Positions 15,802 to 25,698 are shown, counted from the first letter of the stretch. The stretch is 64,000 bases of DNA from an uncultured Clostridia bacterium (GCA_947175195.1 CAMWLQ010000005.1:50303-114302); one strand, 5' to 3'. The notes: generated by a model not told the origin, from the letters alone. Translations and numbers: made by a program.

Positions 15802-18786
15802 TTAAAGCATTTGCGTCATATCAAACACATATTCTTGCTCGGTGTCATCGGTATACGATACAGTCGTTTTAAGAAAGACCAATATCTCTTCGCCTTCCAT
15901 TTCCACAGCCATTATAAGATCTACGTCGCTAACGGTATCGTCCTTTTCGAGAATTTCCACTTCGGGATGCTCCTCGTCGCCGCCGACAACCTCGCCGCTG
16001 ACGTGCATTGTCCATTCCTCGCCGTCCTTAAGGTACAGCTTGAAACCCCATTCGTACATTTCCATCTTGGCGTTGCCGTCATCGGTCAAAAGCTCCGCCT
16101 GAGGGCGCTCGACGGTGTCGATTTCGTACTCGTTGTCGTCCATTGTAATCGTATACAAGCCGTCGTCATAGGTGACCGTTACGGTGCTGTATGCCGAAAT
16201 CTTGTCGGTTACTGCGATAGCGATTTGGCTGCCGTCCGCATTGGGCACGTACGTGCCGCTTGCAACATAGGTGTAGCCCTCGTAAAGCTTGAACGTATCG
16301 TTGTCGTAGATTTCCAGCATGACCGATTTGTTCTCGTCCTCAAGGATACCTACAAGCTCGGCAGTGCCGCCCTTTTGGAATATCCATACGAATTGGTCGG
16401 ATATAAGCGAAAGTCTGCCGTTGTTTGCGTCGAATACTACGTTGTAAACCAAATCCTCATACGACGTGATGAGCCACATATCCTCCTCATCATATACAGG
16501 TACCCATTCCGGAAGGATAAACGAATAATTCTCGCCTGTCTTAGACCAAGTACCCTCGCCGCCGTAAGCCGCCTCATAACCATCGTTATTCTTTTGGTAA
16601 ATGGTGTAGCTGCCGCGTTTGTTGACTACAAGCTTGTAATCGTCCTCGGTCCAAGCGGATACTATAACGGATTGCGATTCTTGATCCCAACCACGTCTTT
16701 CGTCGCCGACCTTTGTGACGTACTCGCTGCCGTCCCACTCGTCGTACTGCACGTATTTAACAAACTTGTACTCGCCCGCGATTGCGTCCGGCTCAAGATA
16801 GTCGTCATAGTAGTAGCAAGCGAACAACCACAAATTTTCGTAATCGGCGTTCATCGGCAACATGCCCGATACCAGTTGATCCTCCGCGATGATTTTCAAA
16901 ATCTCCATGAGCTCGTCGGTAAGCGGATATGCGCCGTCCTCGTTGACGTACTTGGCGTAGTAGTTTTCGACAAGTATGTCGTCGGGGTTGGGTATAGACG
17001 CTACGTTGCGATCGTTGTACTTGTAATCCTTAAAGCCACGCAGTAGCTCGCGGTAATCGTCGTAGGTTTTACCCTTGGTAAGATCCATCTCGTCTTCCCA
17101 ATCGGTGACGTCAACAATGTACGGATTTACCCTGCCGTCGGTGGTAAGGTCCATGTAGATAAGCGCGCCGCCCGCACTGAATCTATCCAAGCTTAAGTCG
17201 CCTGTGAGCATGACCATAACAATCTTGCCGTCGTAGTAATAGTAGCCCGTTTCCTCGTCCTTAGTAAGCTCAATCTCGCCGGTAAGCGGAACGGGAACAA
17301 GCTCCTTGTTTTCGGGACGATCATACTCAGCAAGCGTTTCCTCGGTGGTTATCGTGTTGGTTGTGTTTTTAACGTCGGCGGTCTTTTCGATTTTTACGCT
17401 GACCGTTACGGGGTAATTATCGGCTTTGGCGCAAACAGCCAAATAAATGGTGCTGCCTACTTGATCCTCGGTGAACTTGAACTCTGTGTATTTGCCTACG
17501 CCGTAGCTGTCGTCGTCGAATGCCCAATATGCTTGGTCGGCGCTGACGGTTACGTCGTAACCGATATAATCGATTGCCGCAACTGCGTCGCCCTGAACGG
17601 TCGCCTTGAATGCCGCGCCTACGGTGGGCGAAAGCGCGATAATCGCGGTAGCGTCTTCCTTGTAAAGCGTTAAGTTTACCGTGCCCGCGCCGGTGACGGT
17701 AGCAACGGACGCGGAGGGAGTAGCAAGAATGAACTCAATCTCCAGCTTAGTTGTCGTCGTTTTGTTGGTAATGTTGATATAGCACTGCTTGCCCTTGGCC
17801 ATTTCGATGGGCTGCTCGTACTCGTCGAATATACCGCTACCCTCGGCAACGGTTTCGCCGAGCAAGAATCTCGGGTTAATGGTGTAGCTGTACAAAACGC
17901 TTTGGTAGCCGACGGCGTAAAGTTTGTACGTACCCGTGCATTCGGCAGTAAACGCATAGTAAGCCGTTTCGCCTGCGGGGATTTCCACCTGCACCTTGTA
18001 CGCGTCAACGCCACCGATTATTCTTGACCAATCGTTGTATTCGGCCCTTTCCTCTTCGGTCATTGCCTCCATTGTTTCAAAGTCGAGAACGTTGACGGGA
18101 TAAATCGTTATAGTTTGCTCGGTTTTGGTTGCCGACAAGCTGTTGTACGTGTTGTCATCACCCTCGCGTATATAAGTGCCCTCGTCGCTTTTGTACATGG
18201 AGTAGCCGTCATCGTCGCACTCATATGCATAGTTTACGGGAAGGTCGTAAATCTTGATGTGATAATCGCCCTTTTCCGCCTCTATTCTTGCCAAACCGGT
18301 TGCGTCGAGCTCTACAGCCTCAAGGCAGTTGCCGCTGAGCGTGCAAATACCGACCGTTACGCCCGCTACGGTAAACGGCGAGCCGTCGGGATTGACAAGC
18401 TTAACCTTGTAAGCAAACTTTTCCGCAAGATTTACGGTGAGGTTGCGGTCGGCGGAGAACGTCAATGCCGTATCCGCAGGCACCTCGTAGTTTTCGGGCA
18501 GGTTGTCAAGCTTGACGGTGTAATCGTCAGCCTTGACAAGCGAAAACTCTACCTTGCCGTTTTCGTCCGTCGTTTTGGGTGCGTATGCTATCCCGCCCTT
18601 TTCGACCGTTACCGTTACGCCCTTGACCGGCGTATCGTCCATTTTGACGGTGACGGTGTATGTAACAGGCTTGTTATCGGGCTTTTTGTCATCGTTGCCG
18701 CCGCCGCAAGCAACGGTTATGCCCATGCAAGCGACAAGACACAGCGCCAAAAGCACAAGCACGATTTTGTTACGCAGTTTTGTCAT
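15802..18786 (-). CDS. Large surface lipoprotein with prealbumin-like N-terminal domains
   Basis: 994 residues. Signal peptide with lipobox TVAC (Cys near 27) and a short GGGNDD linker. Residues about 40-110 and 110-190 look like Cna-B/carboxypeptidase-regulatory folds (VKGVTVTVEKGG, TTDENGKVEFSL). The middle and C-terminal parts are beta-rich with many short Tyr/Asp motifs. The segment PLTDELMEILKI...WLFACYYY near residues 620-665 recurs twice in the neighbouring 1123-residue lipoprotein. The ATG at 18786 has AGGAGG upstream. Role unknown; an anchored scaffold or binding protein is possible. Confidence 0.82.
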   Translation of the reverse strand: MTKLRNKIVLVLLALCLVACMGITVACGGGNDDKKPDNKPVTYTVTVKMDDTPVKGVTVTVEKGGIAYAPKTTDENGKVEFSLVKADDYTVKLDNLPENYEVPADTALTFSADRNLTVNLAEKFAYKVKLVNPDGSPFTVAGVTVGICTLSGNCLEAVELDATGLARIEAEKGDYHIKIYDLPVNYAYECDDDGYSMYKSDEGTYIREGDDNTYNSLSATKTEQTITIYPVNVLDFETMEAMTEEERAEYNDWSRIIGGVDAYKVQVEIPAGETAYYAFTAECTGTYKLYAVGYQSVLYSYTINPRFLLGETVAEGSGIFDEYEQPIEMAKGKQCYINITNKTTTTKLEIEFILATPSASVATVTGAGTVNLTLYKEDATAIIALSPTVGAAFKATVQGDAVAAIDYIGYDVTVSADQAYWAFDDDSYGVGKYTEFKFTEDQVGSTIYLAVCAKADNYPVTVSVKIEKTADVKNTTNTITTEETLAEYDRPENKELVPVPLTGEIELTKDEETGYYYYDGKIVMVMLTGDLSLDRFSAGGALIYMDLTTDGRVNPYIVDVTDWEDEMDLTKGKTYDDYRELLRGFKDYKYNDRNVASIPNPDDILVENYYAKYVNEDGAYPLTDELMEILKIIAEDQLVSGMLPMNADYENLWLFACYYYDDYLEPDAIAGEYKFVKYVQYDEWDGSEYVTKVGDERRGWDQESQSVIVSAWTEDDYKLVVNKRGSYTIYQKNNDGYEAAYGGEGTWSKTGENYSFILPEWVPVYDEEDMWLITSYEDLVYNVVFDANNGRLSLISDQFVWIFQKGGTAELVGILEDENKSVMLEIYDNDTFKLYEGYTYVASGTYVPNADGSQIAIAVTDKISAYSTVTVTYDDGLYTITMDDNEYEIDTVERPQAELLTDDGNAKMEMYEWGFKLYLKDGEEWTMHVSGEVVGGDEEHPEVEILEKDDTVSDVDLIMAVEMEGEEILVFLKTTVSYTDDTEQEYVFDMTQML

Positions 18787-18883
18787 TTTTTTGCCTCCTA
18801 AATTTTTTCGTCATTACGACGTCATTAACTAAATTTTTTATCCTTTTTAATTCCGAATTCATAATTCCGAATTCCGAATTATA
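18787..18883. repeat. Intergenic with AATTCCGAATT-type short repeats
   Basis: Between 18848 and 18882 the unit AATTCCGAATT is repeated with small variations. The same unit occurs in at least five other gaps of this window (13621-13643, 22475-22497, 24279-24303, 24497-24516, 60338-60366). No gene is visible. Confidence 0.7.
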
Positions 18884-21800
18884 TTAGGGGTTTTGCGCGT
18901 CGTGCGTTTTGTAGTACCAGCACAACCTTAACCACTCGTTTTCAAGCGCCTCGTCGTACTCATTGTCCATAAGTATATTCACGCGCGTTTCTATATACAA
19001 ATTGAGAAGAGCGACCAAATCGTCGTCCACCTTGACCAAGCCCGCATTTTCGCCTGTTTCGGCGGCGGCGATATAGTCTTTCATTATTTGGGTGTAGTCT
19101 TTAAAGTCCCTATCGATGCCGCTTTGCGTCAAATCGAACTTTGCGACGTAGTTAACAACGTTCTCATCGTCTTGGTCGGTGTAATATGCTATCCTGTACT
19201 GCAAATTGAAAACATCGTAATCGCAATATTCGTCCAACGTCGGGACCTTTAATTTTTGATTGACAAGCTGCTCAATCGACAACGTGGGAGAAACCTGCGA
19301 GGGATACTTAACGTCAAGGTAAATATAGCTGCCGAGCGAGCCGTCCGCGTTCTTTACGTGGTAGTAGCCCTGTTCGTCCTTGCCGTATTCCACCGCGTCC
19401 GCAAGCTCAACGCCGAGTATGGTTTCGCCGTCCGAGCTCAATATCAAATTGAAAACGCCTTCCGAACACTGCACAAGCTCGGTAACCGATTGACCCGCGT
19501 TGGTCACCTTAAAGTCAAGCTCGCCCATATCCTGCATGAGCAGCGCAACCTCTATATAGTATTTGTGACCCGCGGTCAAATATCTGTACACTACAAAGTT
19601 TTGCTCGTTTACTCCGTCGCGCACAAACCTATCGTCGCCGCTGAAAGCAAGCGCGTTATCGGGGTCGGTGTCGTCGTCGTACAGCCAAACCTGCGACGCC
19701 GTATCGCCTTCGGGCAGTAACGATTCGATTTTGTACACCGCGCTCTCGTCGGGGGTAAACGTATATATGCGAGTTGCGACCGCGCCCATTACGTGTGTAA
19801 GATCGGCGGTGAATACGGTGTCGACCTCAACGGGGATTGCCGTTTTTTCGGTAAGACCGAGAATGGGATTGCCTATATACTCGCCATCGTCGCCGTAGTG
19901 GGAGTAGAAGAAACAAAGCTCCAGCCAGCCGTTGGCGCGCTCCGCCTTGCCCTCAACCTTTGCCATAAACGCCGAAAGAATGTCGCGCAGCTCCTCGTCC
20001 ACCGGCAAAAATCCGTATATATCGGACGCTGCGGCAACGCTGCAATACTCAACCAAATCGGGACGGTAGTCGCGCACCGCTCCGCCGTTTACACTAAACC
20101 GACAATCATTGGCATACTCGCCCGCGTCGTCAAGCTCGGTAATAAGCGTTGCAATAGATTTACGTCCGTTCCAGTTGGTCGCGCCAAGCATGTTTACAAA
20201 CAGCATAGGCTTTTCGTCGTTGCCCGCGTACATGCTGTTTTGCAGGCTGTCGAGTACGATGTGATAATATCCGTCCACAAGCTCCACGCCTGCATAGTAC
20301 GGATACTCGCCCGACGTAGGCGTGCCGTACGCCGCCGTGCGCGGCATATCCAAAACCTCGTCCATTGCGGACATATCCTCAAACCGCACGTTGCGGATGT
20401 ACACATTGTCCAAGCCGACGTCCACCGTGCTGTCTTTTATATACGACAATGCTAAGCCATGTTCGCCCTCGGCAAGCACCGAGTACAAATAGCATGTCTT
20501 CCAGCCGCGGGAATTGCCCGAAATTTCTTTTATAACCATTTTGCCGTCCCACACCGCCGACAAAATATCCGTGTCGGTTTCGGTTTGGGAATAGTAATCG
20601 AACGCAAGCAACTTGCCCACGGGCATTTTTACCGTTGCATACAACGCGGACATGGAGTTCGGTTTTTTGGCGTTGGACGAGCACAAAACCTCGTCGTCCT
20701 CCGACACACCCTCTTCCGTTTTGAGTATGAACGGCCACATATATTCGTTTTCCGTTTCGCCGTACCAGTTGACGTACATGTCGTCGGTCGCCTCAAAATT
20801 GTTGATTGCCGCGGCAACCTTTTCGTAATGATCGGCGGGTACGGTAATATCGGGCTTGGACATTTCGGTCGTAATAGGCTCGCTATCCTCTCCCGGCGTA
20901 AACGTTTGAACGTAATCGTCGCCTATAAACCGCTTTATCAGCCGCTCCCAAATTTCCGCGTCGGGTATAGCGCCCGCCTCGATATGCGCTATCGCGCCGT
21001 AACGGTCGATAACAATGGTCGTGGGGAAATCGGTTATTTGAAAGTGCGTGACAAACGAATTGGTGTCGCGCATCATAGGGAAGGTGTAATCGTTTGCCTC
21101 CCTATAGCTTGCTATTAACGATTCCGAATCGCCGCCCATGTAATTGCTGATGGCAAGCAGCTCGATTTGTTCGCTGTAGTTTTGATAAACTTCGTCCATT
21201 GCGGGCATTTCCTTCACACAGTACGTGCATTTTGTGCCCCAGTTGTTTATGATAACTGCCTCTTTGGTTTCCAAAAGCTCGGCAATGGAATATTCTTTTC
21301 TTGCGCCGTCCACCTCGTAAGGCGTAGTCCATACGTAATCGTGAATAATATCGCCTATCTTGTAGATCTTATCGCTCGGCGCCGCCTCTTCTATTACCGC
21401 CGAACTAAGCACGACCTCGTCCTGAAGCGCCGCAGCGGTGAGCCGCGCGGTTTTTGTAATCGTATAGCCTTCCTGAATGCTCGGGATGCTCACGGTGTAA
21501 TCACCCGCGGGCAGGGAGAAAGCAAGCACGCCGTCCGCGCCCGTCTTGCCCGTATGTTGAGGTCTGCCCGTACCGTCCAAAACAAATACCGACAAGTCGG
21601 TGAATTTAAGTCCGCCCTCGCTGCGCACGGTAACGGAATACTCCACCGCCTCGCCGTTGCGCAGTTCGATTATTGCGTTAGGCACTTTGCCAGTAGCGGT
21701 TTTGGTGTCGGTGTAAATATTGCCGTTGGGAAGGTTGGACACCGTAACGGTGTAATCGTCGTAGTCAAGCTCGCACGACGCTTTACCGTCGCCGTCGGTG

Positions 21801-22255
21801 ACAGCCGTAACGACAGTGTCGTCGTTCGACCAAGTGACGGTTACGTTTTGCGCGGGCGCGCCCGTTTTGTCCTTTACCTCAGCAGTATAGATCACGCGCT
21901 TTACGGACAGCGTTACGCTTGCGCCCACGCGCATATCGGGAGTGATCGATATATTGGAATACGTAAGCCTGTCTTCCAGCCCGCTAATCACCACGTTGTA
22001 CGTGCCTTCCGCTATTTTTGCGGTAGCTATGCCGTTTTCGTCGGTCTTGGCACTGCCCTTGGTCTTGCCCGATTTTTGCCACGAAACAGTTACGCCCTGT
22101 ACGGGGGTTTTGTCGGGCGCAAGCACCGTTAAGTTGTATTCAACTTTGGGCGCATTGCTATCGTCATCGCCCGATCCGCAGCCGACAACACAAAAAACAG
22201 TAGTGCAAAGCAGCATTATTGCTGCCGTTAAAAATACAATAAGTCGCTTTTTCAT
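18884..22255 (-). CDS. Large lipoprotein with prealbumin-like repeats and a TlpA-type thioredoxin domain
   Basis: 1123 residues. Lipobox VVGC near residue 26. Three or four Cna-B-like modules occupy about 40-290 (PVQGVTVSWQKSG; APAQNVTVTWSND; LSVFVLDGTGRPQHTG). A redoxin domain spans about 305-460 with WGTKCTYCVKEMPAM; the CTYC redox pair is near 343-346 and the cis-Pro segment is DFPTTIVIDRYG. The remainder is beta-rich, with two copies of the hDEL...W-L-x-x-C-x-[FY]-Y module shared with the neighbouring lipoprotein. The ATG at 22255 with GAGAGGG upstream is preferred to one 18 codons earlier. It is probably an extracytoplasmic thiol-disulfide protein on a large adhesive scaffold. Confidence 0.83.
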   Translation of the reverse strand: MKKRLIVFLTAAIMLLCTTVFCVVGCGSGDDDSNAPKVEYNLTVLAPDKTPVQGVTVSWQKSGKTKGSAKTDENGIATAKIAEGTYNVVISGLEDRLTYSNISITPDMRVGASVTLSVKRVIYTAEVKDKTGAPAQNVTVTWSNDDTVVTAVTDGDGKASCELDYDDYTVTVSNLPNGNIYTDTKTATGKVPNAIIELRNGEAVEYSVTVRSEGGLKFTDLSVFVLDGTGRPQHTGKTGADGVLAFSLPAGDYTVSIPSIQEGYTITKTARLTAAALQDEVVLSSAVIEEAAPSDKIYKIGDIIHDYVWTTPYEVDGARKEYSIAELLETKEAVIINNWGTKCTYCVKEMPAMDEVYQNYSEQIELLAISNYMGGDSESLIASYREANDYTFPMMRDTNSFVTHFQITDFPTTIVIDRYGAIAHIEAGAIPDAEIWERLIKRFIGDDYVQTFTPGEDSEPITTEMSKPDITVPADHYEKVAAAINNFEATDDMYVNWYGETENEYMWPFILKTEEGVSEDDEVLCSSNAKKPNSMSALYATVKMPVGKLLAFDYYSQTETDTDILSAVWDGKMVIKEISGNSRGWKTCYLYSVLAEGEHGLALSYIKDSTVDVGLDNVYIRNVRFEDMSAMDEVLDMPRTAAYGTPTSGEYPYYAGVELVDGYYHIVLDSLQNSMYAGNDEKPMLFVNMLGATNWNGRKSIATLITELDDAGEYANDCRFSVNGGAVRDYRPDLVEYCSVAAASDIYGFLPVDEELRDILSAFMAKVEGKAERANGWLELCFFYSHYGDDGEYIGNPILGLTEKTAIPVEVDTVFTADLTHVMGAVATRIYTFTPDESAVYKIESLLPEGDTASQVWLYDDDTDPDNALAFSGDDRFVRDGVNEQNFVVYRYLTAGHKYYIEVALLMQDMGELDFKVTNAGQSVTELVQCSEGVFNLILSSDGETILGVELADAVEYGKDEQGYYHVKNADGSLGSYIYLDVKYPSQVSPTLSIEQLVNQKLKVPTLDEYCDYDVFNLQYRIAYYTDQDDENVVNYVAKFDLTQSGIDRDFKDYTQIMKDYIAAAETGENAGLVKVDDDLVALLNLYIETRVNILMDNEYDEALENEWLRLCWYYKTHDAQNP

Positions 22256-22371
22256 GACCCTCTCTCTAAGAAAAACGCGCCGAAAAACCCTTCTCGACGC
22301 CGTTGTCATACCTTATTATAGCATATGCAAAGTTTAATTGCAAGTGTTTATGGTAATTATGCAAATAAAAA

Positions 22372-22450
22372 GTTGAGATTCCTCGCGTTGCTCGGAATGA
22401 CAAAAGAATAACCTGCTTTTGTCATTCTGAACGCAGTGAAGAATCTCAAC
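22372..22450. repeat. REP-like inverted-repeat element
   Basis: 79-bp imperfect palindrome. GTTGAGATTC pairs with GAATCTCAAC at the ends and GAATGACAAAAG with CTTTTGTCATTC in the middle. Related but divergent sequence lies at 24331-24468, and a fragment (TTCGGAATGCC) near 15710. It lies between genes and encodes nothing. Confidence 0.75.
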
Positions 22451-22496
22451 CCTAACGCGGCATTAGCCGCAACAATTCCTAATTCTTAATTCCGAA

Positions 22497-23495
22497 CTAT
22501 TTAGCCAAGCTGACCGCAACCGCGCAAGCGACCGTCGCGCCGACCATGGGGTTGTTACCCATGCCGATAAGACCCATCATCTCGACGTGCGCGGGAACGG
22601 AAGAGCTGCCCGCAAACTGCGCGTCACTGTGCATACGGCCCATCGTGTCGGTCATGCCGTACGAGGCGGGACCCGCCGCAACGTTGTCGGGGTGGAGCGT
22701 CCTGCCCGTGCCGCCGCCGCTGGCGACCGAGAAATACTTTTTGTCGTTTTCCTGGCACCATTTTTTGTACGTGCCCGCAACGGGGTGCTGGAATCTGGTC
22801 GGGTTGGTGGAGTTGCCCGTAATGGACACGTCAACCTTTTCCTGACGCATGATTGCCACGCCCTCGCTTACGTCGTCCGCGCCGTAGCAGCGGACCTTGG
22901 CGCGCTCGCCGTCGCTGAACGGAACTTCGCGCACTATCTTAAGCTCGCCCGTAAAGTAGTCGTACTTGGTTTGAACATAAGTAAAGCCGTTGATACGCGA
23001 AATTATGTACGCCGCGTCCTTGCCCAAGCCGTTGAGTATAACGCGGAGCGGTTTTTTACGCGCTTTGTTGGCGTTGCGTGCAATGCCGATAGCGCCTTCC
23101 GCCGCCGCAAACGATTCGTGACCGGCAAGGAAAGCAAAGCAGTCCGTTTCCTCGCGCAACAGCATTGCGCCGAGGTTGCCGTGACCCAAACCGACCTTGC
23201 GCTGATCGGCAACGCTGCCGGGAATGCAGAACGACTGCAAGCCCACACCGATGCATTCCGCAGCCTCAGCCGCAGTCTTTACACCCTTTTTGAACGCAAT
23301 GGCGCAGCCTACCGTGTAAGCCCACACCGCGTTCTCAAACGCTATGGGCTGAACGCCCTTAACGATTTCCTCTACGTTCACGCCGCGCTTTAAGCAAATG
23401 TCGCGCGCCTCCTCCAAGGAGGCGATCCCGTACTTTTTGAGCTCGGCGTTGATTTTGTCTATTCTTCTTTCGTATCCTTCAAACGTGATAGCCAT
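22497..23495 (-). CDS. GGGtGRT-motif protein
   Basis: 332 residues with the name-giving motif SVASGGGTGRTLHPDN near 255-270, plus conserved GLGHGNLGAMLLREETDCFAFLAGHESFAAAEGAIG (seen as consecutive motifs). Proteins of this family occur in anaerobes next to a NifU-like scaffold; the biochemical role is not established. The ATG at 23495 follows GGAGGAG at good spacing; an earlier ATG at 23516 would overlap the upstream gene. It lies directly after the NifU-like gene and is surely co-transcribed with it. Confidence 0.88.
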   Translation of the reverse strand: MAITFEGYERRIDKINAELKKYGIASLEEARDICLKRGVNVEEIVKGVQPIAFENAVWAYTVGCAIAFKKGVKTAAEAAECIGVGLQSFCIPGSVADQRKVGLGHGNLGAMLLREETDCFAFLAGHESFAAAEGAIGIARNANKARKKPLRVILNGLGKDAAYIISRINGFTYVQTKYDYFTGELKIVREVPFSDGERAKVRCYGADDVSEGVAIMRQEKVDVSITGNSTNPTRFQHPVAGTYKKWCQENDKKYFSVASGGGTGRTLHPDNVAAGPASYGMTDTMGRMHSDAQFAGSSSVPAHVEMMGLIGMGNNPMVGATVACAVAVSLAK

Positions 23496-23508
23496 GTTAA
23501 TCTCCTCC

Positions 23509-24201
23509 TTACTCATTCCTCGGAATTATGTACTTGGCGGCGTTTTCAAACCTGCCGTAATGCTTTTTGGCTTTTTCGAGCGCCTCGTTGCCGCTTACGC
23601 CTTCCGACACAAGTTTCATCATTACGCCGAGGTTGACGTACTCGTAGCCGATTATCTCGCCGTTGTTGTCGAGCGCGATACGGGTTACGTAGCCTTCCGC
23701 CATTTCCAAATAGCGCGGTCCTTTGAGCTTGGTGGAATACATAGTGCCCACCTGACTGCGCAAGCCCTTGCCGAGGTCCTCGAGTCCCGCACCGACGGGC
23801 AAGCCCGCGTCCGAGAAAGCCGACTGGCTACGGCCGTAAACTATTTGCAAGAACAGCTCGCGCATAGCAACGTTGATAGCGTCGCAAACAAGGTCGGTGT
23901 TGAGCGCCTCGAGCAACGTCTTGCCGGGAAGAACTTCCGCCGCCATAGCCGCCGAATGCGTCATGCCCGAGCAGCCGATGGTTTCCACCAACGCCTCTTC
24001 AATGATGCCGTTCTTGATGTTGAGCGTGAGCTTGCAGGTGCCCTGCTGCGGCGCGCAGCAACCGCAACCGTGCGTAAGCCCGCTAATATCTTTGATGTCG
24101 TAGGCTTGTACCCACTTGCCCTCTTCGGGAATGGGCGCCGGTCCGTGATTGCAACCTTTCGCCACGCATTGCATATTTTGTACTTCGCGTGAATATTGCA
24201 T
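23509..24201 (-). CDS. NifU-like iron-sulfur cluster assembly scaffold
   Basis: 230-residue protein with a NifU/IscU-like N-terminal domain. The scaffold cysteines are seen in HGCGCCAPQQGTCKL, ETIGCSGMTHSAAMAAEVLPG and NTDLVCDAINVAMRE. It is longer than classical NifU and ends with a conserved tail (YVNLGVMMKLV). Its pairing with the GGGtGRT gene suggests a dedicated anaerobic Fe-S assembly or repair role. The ATG at 24201 has GGAGGAG upstream, while the open frame continues 26 codons further without a ribosome site. Confidence 0.87.
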   Translation of the reverse strand: MQYSREVQNMQCVAKGCNHGPAPIPEEGKWVQAYDIKDISGLTHGCGCCAPQQGTCKLTLNIKNGIIEEALVETIGCSGMTHSAAMAAEVLPGKTLLEALNTDLVCDAINVAMRELFLQIVYGRSQSAFSDAGLPVGAGLEDLGKGLRSQVGTMYSTKLKGPRYLEMAEGYVTRIALDNNGEIIGYEYVNLGVMMKLVSEGVSGNEALEKAKKHYGRFENAAKYIIPRNE

Positions 24202-24585
24202 AAAAAACAACTCCTCCGTAAAAAGTTTTTGCTTAATGATTATAACACAGGCGTAAAAAAAAGGCAATAGTTTTTTCAATTAAGAATTAAGAATGCAGAA
24301 TTATTGAAAAGACTATATTTAATTAATTATGCGGCTACGCCTAGATTTCTCCACTCCGTTCGCGGCGCTCACTTCGGTCGAAATGATGGGGTATGTCATT
24401 GTATTTTCTTAAAAGTCATACCAACACCACATCATCCCGAGCACAGTCGAGGGATCTAGGCGAACCGCCGCATACATGTTCGGACATTACCACCATTAAT
24501 TCCGAATTCCGAATTAAAAAAATATATTGCCTTATCGCTTGATTTGCGCTATACTATATAATATATATAATAAAGGAAAAGCGAA
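24202..24585. repeat. 384-bp intergenic with REP-like element and short repeats
   Basis: A 138-bp imperfect inverted repeat spans 24331-24468, ending in ACGCCTAGAT and ATCTAGGCG, with inner arms built on ATGATGGGGTATG. It is flanked by AATTAAGAATTAAGAATG (24279) and AATTCCGAATTCCGAATT (24497). The promoter of the downstream gene occupies 24527-24555. No ORF is supported. Confidence 0.75.
24527..24555 (+). promoter_or_regulatory. Promoter of the anchored propeller-like gene
   Basis: TTGCCT (24527-24532), 17 bp, TATACT (24550-24555), 31 bp before the ATG and its AAAGGA site. Confidence 0.65.
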
Positions 24586-25608
24586 ATGAACAAGGCGTTA
24601 AAGAAAACTCTTAAAATAATCGGAATAGTTTTGGCTGCGATTGTCGGACTGTTTTTGCTGTTGTACTTGATTTTGTTTTTTATAGGCTTGGGCAAGTACG
24701 GCGACGCGCGCGATATTCGCAAATACGTTTGCGTCGTCCCCGAAATAAACAGCGGCTGGGCGCCGCAGGGCATTGCCTACACCGGCGACGGATATTATAT
24801 CCAAACGGGATACGACGGCGACAACAACGTGGTTGTATACTTCGGTAAGGGCGAGAGCTTTAAACGCATAATCCCCGTCGACGACAAGGGCAAGACGGCA
24901 AAAGGACATGCCGGCGGCGTGGCTTGCACCAAGGACAACGTATATATCGCCAACGATTATTCGGTTTTGCGCCTCGAGCTTAGTGCGATCAAGTCCGCCA
25001 AAGCGGGCGGCAAGGTAACCGTGGCGCAAACAATCGCCATGGACAATCGCGCCGCATACTGCTATAGCGACGACAGCCATTTGTACATAGGCGAGTTTTA
25101 CCGCGCGGGCAATTACGAAACGGACAAGTCCCACTACTACACCACCCCGAGCGGCGAAAAGAACAAGGCGATAGTATCGTGCTATGCGCTGGACGGCGAC
25201 GGCATGGTTTGCACGGACGGCGTACAGCCCTACCCCGAATATTGCATATCGGTGACCGGGCTTGTGCAGGGCTTTGCAATCAAGGACGGCACGGCGGTGC
25301 TGTCACGCTCGTACGGGCTGGTCGATTCGGAGCTGCAATACCACACACTGCCCGCCTTGCCGAGCTCGCAAATAACGGTATCGTTCAAAAAGAACGAAAC
25401 CGCACAAAAAAAGCAAGTGCCGCTTTATTATCTTGACGGCAAAACGCTGTTCAAAACGCTCACCCTCCCCTCATTCTCCGAGGACATAACAATAGTAAAC
25501 GACCGCGTTGTGGTGACAAACGAATCCGCCGCGAACAAATACATTGTAGGTAAGCTGTTCGGCGCAAACAAAGTGTATTCGTACCCGCTGTACAAAAAGG
25601 CAAAATAA
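24586..25608 (+). CDS. N-terminally membrane-anchored, propeller-like protein
   Basis: 340 residues. One strong transmembrane helix (about 10-35, LKIIGIVLAAIVGLFLLLY) after a basic N-terminus leaves a roughly 300-residue extracytoplasmic domain. That domain carries repeated short beta motifs such as APQGIAYTGDGYYIQTGY, GHAGGVACTKDNVYIAND and AYCYSDDSHLYIGEF, spaced like blades of a beta-propeller of the NHL/YncE type. No catalytic motif. It is transcribed alone, from its own promoter to a strong bidirectional terminator. Confidence 0.75.
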   Translation: MNKALKKTLKIIGIVLAAIVGLFLLLYLILFFIGLGKYGDARDIRKYVCVVPEINSGWAPQGIAYTGDGYYIQTGYDGDNNVVVYFGKGESFKRIIPVDDKGKTAKGHAGGVACTKDNVYIANDYSVLRLELSAIKSAKAGGKVTVAQTIAMDNRAAYCYSDDSHLYIGEFYRAGNYETDKSHYYTTPSGEKNKAIVSCYALDGDGMVCTDGVQPYPEYCISVTGLVQGFAIKDGTAVLSRSYGLVDSELQYHTLPALPSSQITVSFKKNETAQKKQVPLYYLDGKTLFKTLTLPSFSEDITIVNDRVVVTNESAANKYIVGKLFGANKVYSYPLYKKAK

Positions 25609-25651
25609 ATTTGATTGTAATCACAGACATAGCAAGATGATTAGTACAAGT

Positions 25652-25684
25652 AAAATCGGCAAGCAGTATTGCTTGCCGATTTTT
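25652..25684. terminator. Bidirectional terminator between convergent genes
   Basis: Perfect 14-bp stem AAAATCGGCAAGCA / TGCTTGCCGATTTT with a 4-nt loop, A run before and T run after. It marks the low-coordinate boundary of the accessory block. Confidence 0.9.
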
Positions 25685-25698
25685 GATAGCATGTTATC

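Noticed and set aside
15811..17046. Long plus-strand open frame opposite the 994-aa lipoprotein
   Set aside because: The minus-strand frame has a signal peptide, lipobox, ribosome site and recognisable domains; the plus frame has none.
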